Shown here one piece after another: positions 1 through 12,220 of a stretch of 64,000 nucleotides of DNA (position 1 is its first letter; every line of letters starts with the position of its first letter). A model generated the notes under the pieces. The model did no database searches, was not told the origin of the DNA, and was given only the letters and a program-made list of their open reading frames with translations. The stretch comes from Cymodocea nodosa (Eukaryota; Streptophyta; Magnoliopsida; Alismatales; Cymodoceaceae), in the NCBI GenBank assembly GCA_036874045.1, contig CM072336.1, positions 4,298,001-4,362,000 of the forward strand. The letters are read 5' to 3'. The position numbers and the translations under genes are program-made.

Positions 1-2640
1 TTGGATTTTATACTGCAAAGGGAGTGTGCGAACAACATGACATGTTGGTCACACCACCAGTAAAAATTGCCACATTCAAAAATAACCTGCAAAATACTAT
101 ACAAAAGATATCCCACTTAACCAATAATCTGTCTTGTCAATATAATGTGTGTGATCGGCCAAGATCTAAAATGTTACGTCTCAAAAATTTAGAAAAATTG
201 ACGATCATCACAATATTAGAAAAAAATTCACATTTATAAAAAGATATGTAAAAGTAAAGTTTTTCTAATATTATATAGCTAAGATATCTGTTTAAGAGGT
301 AACTAAACAATAAAATAATAATCAATATCAATCCAAATATCCAGATAGAGTTCTCCATTCTTAATTAACAACATAACTCATAATTCCTTCGCACGTCCAC
401 AAATTCAGACTAAAACCAAAACATCAAATACTACATAACTCTCTAAACATAATCATTCATAAATCTCAGAATGATGGCAACTAATGTGTCCTCTCTTGTT
501 CACACCCAACTAAAAAACTCACCTAATCACCTAAAAAGGATTAAAATAATTGAGTCATAACTCAGTAAGTTAATCTACTACTAGTCCATAAATAACAAAA
601 TATGTAGTACACGACATGAGAAGACAAATGAGTCAACATACATATACAGAAAAAAAACAAAAATACAAGAACTAACCAACAGATATATGGTAGTATTATA
701 CATGCCAAATCACAAATTTCAGGCTACAATTATTTTCTATATCTTAATCATCACAGTATTTAATTACGACCACATATAATCCTTACGCCTAAGTTCAAAA
801 GTTACACTTAACCTTGTGACAAAACCTAAAAGTTACTTCAACCCTGAGACGAGGTCTAAAGTAACTAATCTTAATTGTGCACACAATAAGATAGTTTAAC
901 CTCCTGTAGTCGAATCCTAAAAGTAGTCATATCATAATTATCTACTCATGTATAAGCCATAACTGCATGTTTCATGTCAATTAATAATGCATAACTTCTA
1001 TCTATGCATTCCTTATAATTAAATAGTCATATGCACAACAATAATAAAGTCTTTCCAATAATCTAATCGTTCGCACAAAAATGTGATAAATCTCCCAAAT
1101 AAATGCATTATATATAACTTGACCCAATAATGCCAAGTTCACCGTCGACAATGCATTTATAAACACTAATATGCTGAAAATACAATAATCTCTATTTATA
1201 ACAATAATCATGTCATGTTTAATATTAATCAACAATAACATGCCACACTCAACTATAATAATACACAAATCAACAATAATATACAATATCACTGATATTA
1301 CGCAATAATCATCAATAGAAATGAAATAATCAATAAAAATACTATTTTTGTACCATATGATAAAAAAAACTTACTGTAAGAGCCTAATTGCATTTTAATC
1401 CCAAAACCCCTTCTCTTCCTTCTTCCTCTTCTTCTCCACCGTAACCCAACAACTTCCTCCTCACAGTCGATCTCCCCTGCAGCCACCGGTCAACGGAGAT
1501 CGCCAGAAGCCACCTCCCACACGGCGTTTCACCGGACTCGTCGGCAACTCCTCGCCGCCGGACGACGGTGGCCTCACGCGCACGACAGCTCCTGGTCTAA
1601 CGCGCAGACCACCAAGGGATCGAATCTTGCCACCGCTCGCTCGACCCACCGTCGACCACACCACCGTCGGCTCTCCTCTTCACGGACGAACGAATGGAGA
1701 AGAAAACTCCTCTTCATGCCCGCAGACGGTAGAGGGAGAAATGGGTGCCGACGGTCATGGGAAGTGGAAGAGAGCCCAGTCACACGTTCATTTTTTTTTT
1801 TTTCATTTTTTTTTTAATAATTTTTTTACAAACAAAAATACCATTCATCACATAAAAATCAGAGAATTAAATTACATATTCAAAAGGAGTCTCTCTCTTT
1901 GTACACTTAAAATTGAATTTGAATCTAATGAAATTTAAATTCTACAGAGTCATAGAATTCGAAATTTAAATGTTTATATAAGTTAAGAAATTTAATGAAA
2001 ATTAAAATTTAAATGTTTGTGTATATAATAGAATTAATTTTTAATAAATTAAAATATAATTAATAAATAAATTAATTACTTACATTAATCAATTAAATAT
2101 ATTATAAAATTACATCTTTATATATCATTTATCAATTAATTAAGTATATAACATTTATCAAAACCAAGCATATGCAAAAATATAAGTATATATTTACATT
2201 CATGTATTTTATGATTATACTTGAGATCAAAAAATTCAAAAGTAAAAGATCTTAACTGTAATATATGTTTGAAACAACAAAAGGTAAATTACATTATCAA
2301 ATTCTAGATTCTATTTGAATTAATAAAAGGTAAATTACAATAAATATGTTCAATCTAATATTTCAATACTCTTAATCACGATTATCTCACATTGCAATCA
2401 TGATATTTCACAAAATTTATCAACAATTTCCTTCATTTGCTCTTAACTATTGTCACCAATAGTGTTAACTATTTCATTTTGTCCTTTTATATTTGTAAAG
2501 TCTTCAACTACTACATCACATTGATCTTCTTGTAATTTATCTTCAAGATTTTAACATAAATTTATTTTATCTACTTTACGAATGAAATTATAAACTAAAA
2601 AATATAATAACACTATTTTTACTTAAGTTGTGAAAAGAAA
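1..2640. other. AT-rich spacer with one GC-rich island
   Basis: No gene is supported here. The stretch is AT-rich except for about 1,385-1,790, which is clearly GC-richer and is followed by long T runs at about 1,790-1,830. The island has open frames on both strands but none resembles a protein I know. Both splice-like and CT-rich 5'-UTR-like sequence occur on its minus strand, so it may be the remains of a transposon or gene leader. Short direct repeats of a motif about adding up dairy-like 'aaaagttac' words occur near 800-860, without clear meaning. Confidence 0.5.
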
Positions 2641-2654
2641 TGACATATATCAAT

Positions 2655-3544
2655 CATAATATTGTAAAATGATGCCTGACTAGTCCAAACATATACTTAA
2701 TTACTGTCCTCAATTGTGAATGTCTATAGTTGAAATTTTTCACTATATTAGTTAATTATTGATTTCTTTTATATTCTGACAAGTGATATCGAATACCTCG
2801 AAATGAACATATAAACTTTGGTCTATTTGAAAATTCAACATCAACTAAATAAAATTTACCTGCATGTAATTGAACATCATTGGAAATAAATTTAATTTTG
2901 AGTAACAAGTGAAATAAAGATAGATCATAAGTATTATATCTCATAGAGCAACTAAATCATTGTAATGACTTATCACATCTTAAAGGAGTTAAACATTAGT
3001 AGTGAGTCTTCCCATCTACTGAGAACATAGGTAAATTCTATATCAAAATTGCAAGCAATCAAAACGTTTTATGACTTCACATTTTCTATTCCTAAATTAG
3101 GTGTTCTCCTTTCCATAAATTGTAGATTTAATATGTATATCAACGATAGCACCTATACAATCTTATTTACACCAAAAAGAAATACAATTAATATATAAAT
3201 GAATAACATCAAATAAGAAGATGTAAATTAAAGGTTGAAGTGTATACCTTAAAGTATGGATAAACATTGAAGTCATTTTGAATTTGATTGTGTGTAGCTA
3301 CTTTATGTTTAGCTAAAAATATATCACTTATTTTTAATATAGCATTTACCATATCATTAAAACATGTACTAATAGTCCATGCTAAGCGATGAAAACGCTC
3401 TCTAGTTACTTCATATATTTGATTTTGTCTAACTATTACTAAAAAAATTGTAAATTTCTCCTCTATAGTCATATTTCTACTATCTAATATTACTTTCATA
3501 TTTCTTAATAAACTACAAAATTGTGAAAAAACATATTGGCTCAT
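2655..3544 (-). pseudogene. Decayed PIF/Harbinger (HARBI1-like) transposase
   Basis: Reading the minus strand in three shifting frames gives the ordered blocks of a plant Harbinger transposase. From 3,544 to about 3,240 comes the N-terminal helical part, with SRNMTIEEKFTIFL and AWTISTCFNDMVNAILK. Near 3,130-3,167 is DCIGAIVDIHIK, where the family has the first catalytic Asp. Near 3,003-3,060 is CNFDIEFTYVLSRWEDS. At 2,766-2,860 is FYLVDVEFSNRPKFICSF followed by GIRYHLSEY, with the second Asp in LVD. At 2,655-2,740 is FNYRHSQLRTVIKYMFG, where the third acidic residue has become Lys. Stops and frameshifts separate the blocks, so it is dead. Family assignment rests on remembered motif order. Terminal inverted repeats were not located. 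Confidence 0.75.
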
Positions 3545-3559
3545 CCAATAAATTTTCTT

Positions 3560-5430
3560 ACAATTATATGTTTAATATGATGATGAAGGATCTAATAATC
3601 TTTGTATATATTATGTTTCTTCTCTATTGTATATACAAGTGTTGGATGCTTTAATCCCATTTGTAATAATTTCACATAGAAATTGTGATGTCATTATAAT
3701 CTTTCTTTTTTTCTTCCTTCATTTCAAATGTTAAATAAAATTTTGATAGAATTAAACTAACTATAATAAAATCATCTCAAACTTCTTTTGAAATATCAAT
3801 ATATTCATGAATGAAGTTTCATCCTTAATTAATTTGCAGAACAATCTTGATATAAATATTATACATTTGTCTTCATATTTCCATTCGACTATAGATATTT
3901 TTCTTTTGAATGTTATCTCTTATTTCTTTATTGTAATTATTGATTACTTTCATTCATGTATCAATCTATATCTTTCCATTAGGAGTTTTACCATTTCTAT
4001 TCCTAATAGCATTACATAAGTTGTTTAATATCATATTGTCTACTTGAACACTTTAACTAAAATAAAATATTTTACTACCTTTCTATTTATACATTTTCTA
4101 AGAATGCACATTTCAACAAAATATAAAATGTACCATAATATAAGCAACAAGACTTTCAATGAGTTCAAACAAAAATGCAATATGCTACCTAATATAAGTT
4201 CAAACTTGCATCTTCCCATGGACATTCTAAATCAGGGGTATAATATATGGTACAACGTGAGAACAAGATGCCACATCAACAGCATGGCTCATACCTCAAG
4301 CAAAGCACGAACATTATTGAACTACAGAACAAGCAATCTAATTTTTTGTCTTTTCACATGTATTGTAACATAGAAGAGCCAAATTGTATGCAACCTAACT
4401 CTCAGCAGTAACTACTAATTATAAAAGGCAAACACTCAAGCTTCATATCCAACTAAAATAAAACAAAAATTCCATCACAAATAATTGTCATGCCAAGAAA
4501 AGCAGATCAATCACGATGGGTATATGTTGTTATTGAACTAGAGATACAGGTATGCAACAGCAATAGGGCTTGAGCTCAAAAGATTACCTTTGCTGAAATA
4601 TCAAAGCTTTCAAGGTTCCAATAGAGGCGATTGCAATGACAAGAATCTTCAATTTCGAGGAGACACGCTTGTAGAATCTTCGGAGGATTCTAAAAGAGAC
4701 TCACACAAGCTAACAAGGAGCAACGCGAGCAGAAGAGGATGCATGAACTAGAAGACGTTTGAGTGGATAGGGAGCAACATGTGCAGAAGATGACTGCAAT
4801 GGAGCAAAGGAGTGCGAGCAAAGCAATAGCGAAGTAATGGAGCAAAGAGGGAGTGCGAGCAGAGCAATAGCGAAGCAGGTAGAAAGCACGAGCAATGTCA
4901 CAACAAAGCAAGCAAGGAACACGAGTAATGCAATAGCGAAGCTTGACAAGCAACGAGCAAGCTAGATGTGCAAGAGTGAGCAAGATGTGCGAAGGTGAGT
5001 TTTGTAAAATGTAAAATTTCATCGAATTCAAACATCTGAAGTTGAGAATTTTTTTCCCAAACCATTATAAAAAGATAGAATTTATTTTCCATCAATACAC
5101 AAACAATGTGTGTTAAAAATCTAACGAAAAATAAACTCCTTTAAGGAGCTACTTTTCTAAAGGTGTGTGGGACGGTATGCACTCTGTGATCTCGTACGAC
5201 TTTTTTCTGTTAACGAAATCACCTTTATAAAAAAAATGAAAACTCATCCTAAAATAAGATAAATATTTTTTATTACATCAATTAGGAAATAACCTAATAT
5301 CTGCATGATCACTCAACATATAACACACCTAGGTTAAAGGAGTACACAGCTTTATCTAAATGATCTGGTCTGTAATTTGTTCTACAATACAATATCTCAG
5401 CATATCAACATGCCACGTACAACTCTGGTT
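3560..5430. other. AT-rich spacer, possible Harbinger flank and GC-richer repeat patch
   Basis: 3,560-4,400 is AT-rich and may be the rest of the decayed Harbinger element, including a weak second-ORF trace on the minus strand that I could not confirm. 4,690-5,000 is a patch built from related words such as gcaatagcgaag, present near 4,822, 4,865 and 4,930. Its long open frames reflect this repetition and not a gene. 5,250-5,430 probably holds the 3' UTR and polyadenylation region of the MAP65 gene. Confidence 0.4.
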
Positions 5431-5434
5431 AGTA

Positions 5435-8400
5435 TCACGATGAAGCAGGGGCAGATTCGCCACCAGATACATGAGGGGCACCGTCTTCTTTTGGAATGGC
5501 TACAAAGTTAACTGGAGCAGCCAATCTGGTGCTGTCCCTCTTCCCATCCTTGGCGGTGGTGGATTTGCCACTGCTGTGGTGATTGTTGTTCACAGAAAGT
5601 CTGCGGTTTGGAGTCCCGTTTGATGCACCTCCGTTTGCACGAGAACCTGTCACCTTTTTTGTACCAAGAGCCCTACTTGGACTCGGCCTTGAGCCGAATA
5701 TAGCTTCCTGCTCGGTGGTTAGTTGCTCAGAAAATCTCTTCTGATCCTGGAATGCGGCAGACAACAAGGTCAATAATTGATTGATTTTGTAAATTTGATT
5801 AATGAAAAAAATACATTTTGCATTTCCTAGGGTACGTGTACTTCCGTATTCTTACATTAGTTTGTGAAATGGTCATGCCAGCAACAAATATGATCAAAGA
5901 CAAGTATCTTGCAGCAAATATTTGTTGCTTGGAAAATCAAATTTCTTTTTTCTATCTAAAATGCACTTTGACGCAACATATTTCTGCCGATGCCCAGGAC
6001 AAGACAAATTTCGATTATTTAAGTTATTTAATTTAATGACCACTTTCAAAATCTATTATAAAGCATAAGACCCGCTATTTTTTAAACAAAATATTCGTAC
6101 TCTAGGAGTTTTCCAAAAAAAGTCCTACAAATTCTCTTGCTATCAATTTTCCTTTCATAGCAGATTTTGTGTATATGGGTGACGAGTAGATTTGCCAAGT
6201 TTCCTATAACTGAATGACTCACAATGTGATAACCATACTCTTATTAATAAATTTATTCCATTATATTTACAATCCTATTCATATTAGGTAATTCATTTTA
6301 TTTAGTAGCCTACGCTATCTTTCTGATTCGCTGGTGGTCAACAATACAATTGAGAGAAAGTTACACTCAACACCTTGATCAAAAAAAATTTGTTATGAAA
6401 TTGACTGCAAAAGGAGAAAAAGTAAGAATTACCCTCATTCTTCGCTTCTCCTCTTCCCTATCATGTCTCAGCACGGCATATTCATCAAGCATGGCAAGGA
6501 GAGGAAGGCCATCATATGTAAATGGCATACCACGATCCTTCTCCCAAGCTCGAGTTTTGGAAATTAGTGTATCAACAAGAGCTACGACAAAAGACAATTC
6601 CACTAGTTAGGAAATTAGAGATGTCATGTTAGTCAAAACTGAAAATATTTAAGGCAAAAATGTTTGAGAACCACAATAATATCATTATTTTATCAAGTTA
6701 ATGTGTTCGTGGTTGTTTATTTACTGCAGTATGGCTTCATCTTTTATAATCAGCATAGGCCCATGAATGAAATGAAAAAATCATCAAACATTATTAGTAA
6801 TTACAAATTATACTTTATAATTACACGTAGAATGGGAATAAGAAACACAAATTATATTCTAATGCCAATATATTTTCATTATGTTCAAATAATCATGTTA
6901 GTTTAGCAATGGATTTGGCACCTTATTTTGATGCTTTTGTTAGTTAGCCATCGTCACAAATCAGCATATGCCCCATATTTGGTGGAAACGTCAATGTGGT
7001 TTACTGTCTTTTGGAAGCCTATGTTCTGCTAAAGATCGACAGGGTGGAAAAGAGATTATAGAGGTGGCTCAAAGGGGATTGTAGGTGAAGGTGGAAGCCT
7101 ATGTGACTGTCCACTGCAGATACATTTCTCTAGCCTGCTCTAATTTACTACCAAGCCAAATTTTAAATGTTTTAGTGTTCTGTTAATTCACAGGGCTAGT
7201 TTGAAATGTCACTTTTCACTGGGATGCAAAATTTATGAATTATACTTGTTTATCCTCTTTGTTATACTCTATACTTTCGGGGATTGGCAATAGAACCGAA
7301 ATGGTGTTTTTTTCAATGATTCATTATACAATATTCTTCACTACGAAGGAGTTTATAGGGATTCTGCATAGTTTATTTAAGTTAACTCATTGCAATATTT
7401 GGTATTCGGCTCATCTTCCTCCTATATCTAGTCATAGATACTATATTGTGCTTGTTGGTGACTACTCTTGTATGTGTTGGGCCTGTTTAATGCAAGATCA
7501 TCATCACATTTTGGATGTACTAAAAGTATTAGTGAAATCAAGAACCATTTTTCTATTACACCTAAATTTCATTATCAATACTTTATTTATTGACCACAAG
7601 TAGAAGTAGAACAAGGAAATTTTAAATTTTGCTGAGTAGGGTTATAGATTCAAATGCATACATCTCAATAGAAAAAATTATAACATGGTATACTTTAAAC
7701 ATGGTCAGTTAGATATGATTGATTAAAAAGTTACATGAAGCAAGAGCAATCTTAAAAACATAGTGAAGTATGGAACATGGTGAAGTATTTTCTTCCTTGA
7801 AATGGGAAGTAGTGAAGTACAAAACTTGATCTGAGTAAGAAAAGCCGCACTTTATGATTACAATCTTGAAAACAAAGTGAAGTACGTTTTCCTTTGAAAT
7901 TGTAAGTAGTGAAGTACAATAGTATTTGTTTTGAGTTCAAATACAGTAATATACCCGGAATTTTGTTTACAAGTACACGGGCCTTTTCAGCACGTTTAAG
8001 GTTTAAATGAGCACCTCGGCTTGAGCTATACCTATTCTCGTCCTGTGTTATGTGACATGAAAACAAAACATTGTTAAAAATAATAAATGATTTTTTATAC
8101 TCATAAATAGAAAATTAATTTGATTAAATAAGTATTTTAAGTGTCCATCTACTAATGAATTTTGTTGCATATTGAGTGTCAGCATCGCAATGTAAAGTTC
8201 ATTGACCCTTGAGTAACATTTCTGTAGAGGAATTGCACATTTATATTTGATAGTTTGAAATTATTAGAGCTTTTCTTGCAGAAAACTATTTCAGTAAAGA
8301 TTATGAACTATCTGTAAAATACAAATGATTAATCCATGTAAAATATGAAATTCTGAAAAGCCTTACAGATTAACACCAAAACAAATAATTTCAAGTAAAC

Positions 8401-11129
8401 TTAAACAAAAACAGGTCATAGAAAAATAGAATATTCCAGACATATGAGAAATCACACTGATAAAACTTAAGTGATGCAAGAAATGCCATTATAAGAAGGA
8501 ACGGCAACCATAATCCTAGTCATAATCCTCCTATGTGAAGTCAGATACATAAATTCCTTTTTTTCAAGTATTTCTATCTATTATCAAATTTTCAGTTAAA
8601 TTACATAAATTTCAATATTTTCTTACAATTCCTAACTAAATAAAAGATCTTTAAAATTGTATTATTTTAATACGTGTCCTTGTGTAGAAGTTGGGATTTA
8701 TTCATTTAAAAAATGCATTCAGATTTGTTTTCTAAGTGCCTAGGAAATTTACCTTCTGGACATGTAGGCCATATGTTCAAAAAAATCTGATTATAAAATG
8801 CCTTATGGGACAGTTTATGACACCGTTCAGAATATGGTAAATTTTAGTGGGTATCAAGTTTTTTAAATATTGAGCTAATTCCAATACATGATGAGTAGAT
8901 TTATCTTGTAACCGCAAATAAGTTATTTTTTATGAGATAAGATCATGGGTACCATTAGAATTCCCAAAGGTTACTGACCAATAGTTCAATAGAGGGTTGA
9001 AGGATGCATATACCCGGTTGTAGTCCTCCAACCAGCTTTCCTCTTCACATGCAGACATCCACTTGTCAACCTTCTCCAAAATGTCTTTCCTGCTAAAAGC
9101 CTCCTCTTTTGCCTTGATTATTTCGTTATCCATATCAGCCAACAATTCTGAAGGTTCAACATTTCCAGAATCTATAAGAGCCATTATTTTCTCATGAGCA
9201 GCATCTGAATCAATTTCAATATGTGCACGATCATAAATTTCTTCAAGTTCAGCTTGTTTCTTAAGAGCTATCTCTTTCATCTTACTGGCCTTTAGGTTGT
9301 CCAATCTTTCAACTTCAACTTCAGCCTTTATAAAGCAACAGTAATAGGTGAAAAGGAAGATGTCAATAATTTATATGATGCAGAGCTTTAAAGGTACTAG
9401 CTACTTATCTGACCTGCTCAATCAGATCAAGAGCAAGGGCTCCAGGAATTGTGACCTCATCAACTTTGGCTGAGATATTGCAGGTGATATGGTCAAACAA
9501 GCTCCGCTCTTCAACGGGAGTATCCATTAAAGTCCAAAGATCAGATAATTGTGCTGCTAGTTGTTGAAGCTGAAAATCATTTAAGTAAAAAGGTTTCCTA
9601 GGTCAACTACAAGTAAATATGCAATCAATAGTTAACACAATACAGCTGTATAATCCATGTTTTGTAGTCACTAATAGTTTCATAAATTCAGCTGAATGCT
9701 ACACTCATATTTCAATAACTGTAACATTAAATTCAATGTTTTATGATGGACAGTAAATGCTAACACACAGCATACTGATTCAACAAATGTCATAACTGTT
9801 GGAGACATAACAGCTGATATGCAAGATATGGGAACCAACAAAAAAGTGGTGCAGATCCAGAACCACAAACCAGTAGACTAACCTTATTTAGCCTTGTTTT
9901 CTTGTCCTCTTTCAGGGCGAGGACAGTCCTAGCAAGTTTGGATAAAGTATCATTAGTAATGCTTTTAGATTGCACGCCAACTGAGTCATTGAGACTTGGG
10001 TGGACTTCGATTATAGTACTGAAGAAATCCATCCCCAGGACAGCACAGAGATCATGTACTGTGCTTACATATTCCAGAACCTTGTGAAGCCTGTCACCCT
10101 TCAAGAATTCAAAGGAATAGACAAAGAATTAAGCAACAAAAGAAAGTTCACAAAATGTTGTTAAATAGAATAATTGTTTGAAATTAGACCTTTTCCTTTT
10201 GAAGCTCTTGGAGTTGATATTGGAACTCCTCTAACTTCCTTAACGTAAGGTCACTCTCATCAACAACTGGGGTTTTGACCTGATCACAACCTTTTATATT
10301 CCCGGATATCTCACCATGTATTTTCTGTATCTGCAATTGTACATCAGAAAACTCTCTTATTCTATCTTCCTTCTGTTTCAGCAATTGCTCCAATGTAGGT
10401 GCAAGATCTGCAAGTTGCTCCTTGATTGTACCAGCGGGCTGATCATGCTGTACAGAATAAAGAAATGAGCAGAAGAAACCAATATATACTTGCAAGAAAG
10501 CCAAATATATTGTTTTGAATTTTTATATGCACATGGTCCACCAAGTTTAAGGTTTAGAGTTTAGGATTTAAGGTTCACTAGATGATTAAAAAACCTTATG
10601 TATAGGACCATTTCTAGAAGTTGCATGTTGCTTTTACCAGCATTAGATAATACATACTGAAGTGGTGAGTTCAAAACTGCAGATCCTATAGGGAAAGAAA
10701 TTCCATTGTGTTTGCAGGAACTTACAAAGAGTAAAGAATAGATATACAAATTATCCAATAGAAACTAAGCTTACTGTGCTGACTAAATCCTTCTCTCCAA
10801 GAGCAGAAATAAGAGTGGCCAACTCTGCCTTGGTATCTGCCAAAGCTTGAAGTAGTTGTGCTCTTGATGTTGAAGCCTGATCAACTTTTCGTTCGTATAC
10901 ATCTAAACACTCCCGCTCCAACTGAAGCAGCATCTTATCACGTTCTTCGTCATTTTCACCAACTTCATCCCAAATTTGCTGAAAGCATAAGACAAGTTTA
11001 TTAATGTATGCTGTCATTTATCAGAGGGTTTGGCATAAAGAAAGTCAAATGCAATACCTGCAGCTGTTGCAAGAGAGATCCACAAGTAATTTCACCCAGT
11101 AAAGGGCTTTGAACACTTGTAATTGTCAT
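5435..11129 (-). CDS. MAP65: 65-kDa microtubule-associated protein (MAP65, Ase1/PRC1 family)
   Basis: This gene encodes a microtubule cross-linker that bundles antiparallel microtubules in the cortical array, spindle and phragmoplast. Coding exons on the minus strand are 11129-11058, 10978-10775, 10447-10190, 10098-9883, 9569-9414, 9325-9014, 8042-7955, 6581-6433 and 5746-5435. They join in frame to 588 aa, normal for the family. The first exon reads [20 protein letters not shown], the conserved MAP65 start. Residues about 25-400 are mostly charged helical coiled coil (dimerisation and spacer rod). Residues about 390-485 carry the conserved microtubule-binding core, including [12 protein letters not shown] at about 417-428. 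The last about 100 residues are basic and Ser/Thr-rich with GTPNRRLSV, the kind of tail regulated by mitotic kinases in this family. It looks closest to the MAP65-1/-2 branch. A 5'-UTR intron (about 11,161-12,078) precedes the start codon. Confidence 0.96.
7235..7603 (+). pseudogene. Ty1/Copia integrase fragment, antisense inside a MAP65 intron
   Basis: An open plus-strand frame lies in the 1,373-base intron between MAP65 exons 7 and 8, opposite to the gene. Its middle reads [20 protein letters not shown], then [16 protein letters not shown] and HILDVLK. This is the order seen in the integrase core of plant Copia retrotransposons (a 'D-I-W-G-P' block, then 'HRYY..F.DDYSR..W.YLM'). The first catalytic Asp is Asn here, DDYS has become GDYS, and the later catalytic block is missing. 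It is therefore an inactive fragment. No long terminal repeats were seen around it. Confidence 0.7.
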
Positions 11130-12220
11130 TGCGACCAAGGTGAATTTCCTCAATTGCAACTACACAATTAAATCGATGAACAAAATGCATGAAATTAACA
11201 ATTCAACTTGGGTTAATTTTTGCATATCTATTGGCATATTTAGTTCAAATAGCAATATATAATGCAAAATAGTTCAAAAGCAAGCTGAACACCACACCTA
11301 AAGATAAAGCTAAACTCAAGGAACCACTACTAAATTGGAAGTTACTGACAATATCAAATGGCTAGCAATGAAAATAAAACAGATAAATAGAACAAATGTG
11401 AATATATTGATAAAAAGAGAATTGGTGTGGAATAAACTGATTAGCAATCAAGGAACTTAGTGCTGCATTCACACCTAATACGAACACCAAACGGCTGGAA
11501 TGGATTATAAATAGTGTAGCCACGATACAATTTAATAGAAGACGAAACTGGATCTAATTTTATCTCGATTCTGATCCATCCGCGTGCATTGTTCAAAACA
11601 CAACATTCGATGGAAGAAGCCTGCCAAATCTTCACCTATTAACTTACAAAAAAACTCAATTCAGGGCACTTTGCTGAAGAAAGACGAACTCTAAGAAACA
11701 ACAGAGATATCAAGCACCAGATCTACACTGAACAGGGACAAAACACCGTCGTAAAATAGTTCTAAGCCGTTACGAGAGCAACTGTCCTTGGAGCCAACAA
11801 CTAGTGACCACAAACCAAAGAGATCTGATCCCGCATTCGCGAAAACCAAAACCTAAAGCGGCCTAAGGCAAAGAAACAAGCGGCATTACTCCATTGCAAC
11901 AAGGAAGTGGAAACAAAATCAGCAACTACGGACAAAAACATAAGTCAAGATCACCTTCTGAGAACTCCAGATCGATCACTGGCAGGGTCAGGAAGGAAGG
12001 ATAGGCAAGGAAATAAGACTACAACTATCACGATACGAAGAAGAAGAGAAATGCAAATGCAATAGAATTCGAAGTTACCTAGAACACACTCGGAGATCCA
12101 AACGCTTGCTCAGGTTCTTCTTCCTCTTCTGGTCGGCTCGACTACTCTTTCCACTTTTCAGTACATACACATCGTAAAACAGTTTCTAGAGAGAGAGAGA
12201 GGGAGGGAGAGAGAGGAGAC
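11130..12220 (-). promoter_or_regulatory. MAP65 5' UTR, UTR intron and CT-rich leader
   Basis: On the minus strand an untranslated first exon ends at 12,079 with a good donor (AG|GTAACTTC). A 918-base intron ends with TGTAG at 11,161, leaving about 31 leader bases before the ATG at 11,129. Just upstream, about 12,185-12,220 is a GA/CT-rich tract that reads as pyrimidine-rich on the gene strand, like the Y-patch near many plant start sites. No clear TATA box was seen. A leader intron of this kind often boosts expression; that role is inference. Confidence 0.6.

Noticed and set aside
4690..5031. Long Cys/Leu-rich minus-strand open frame
   Set aside because: It is translated from repeated words in a low-complexity patch. 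Overlapping frames in other phases show the same periodicity and there is no start context or family match.
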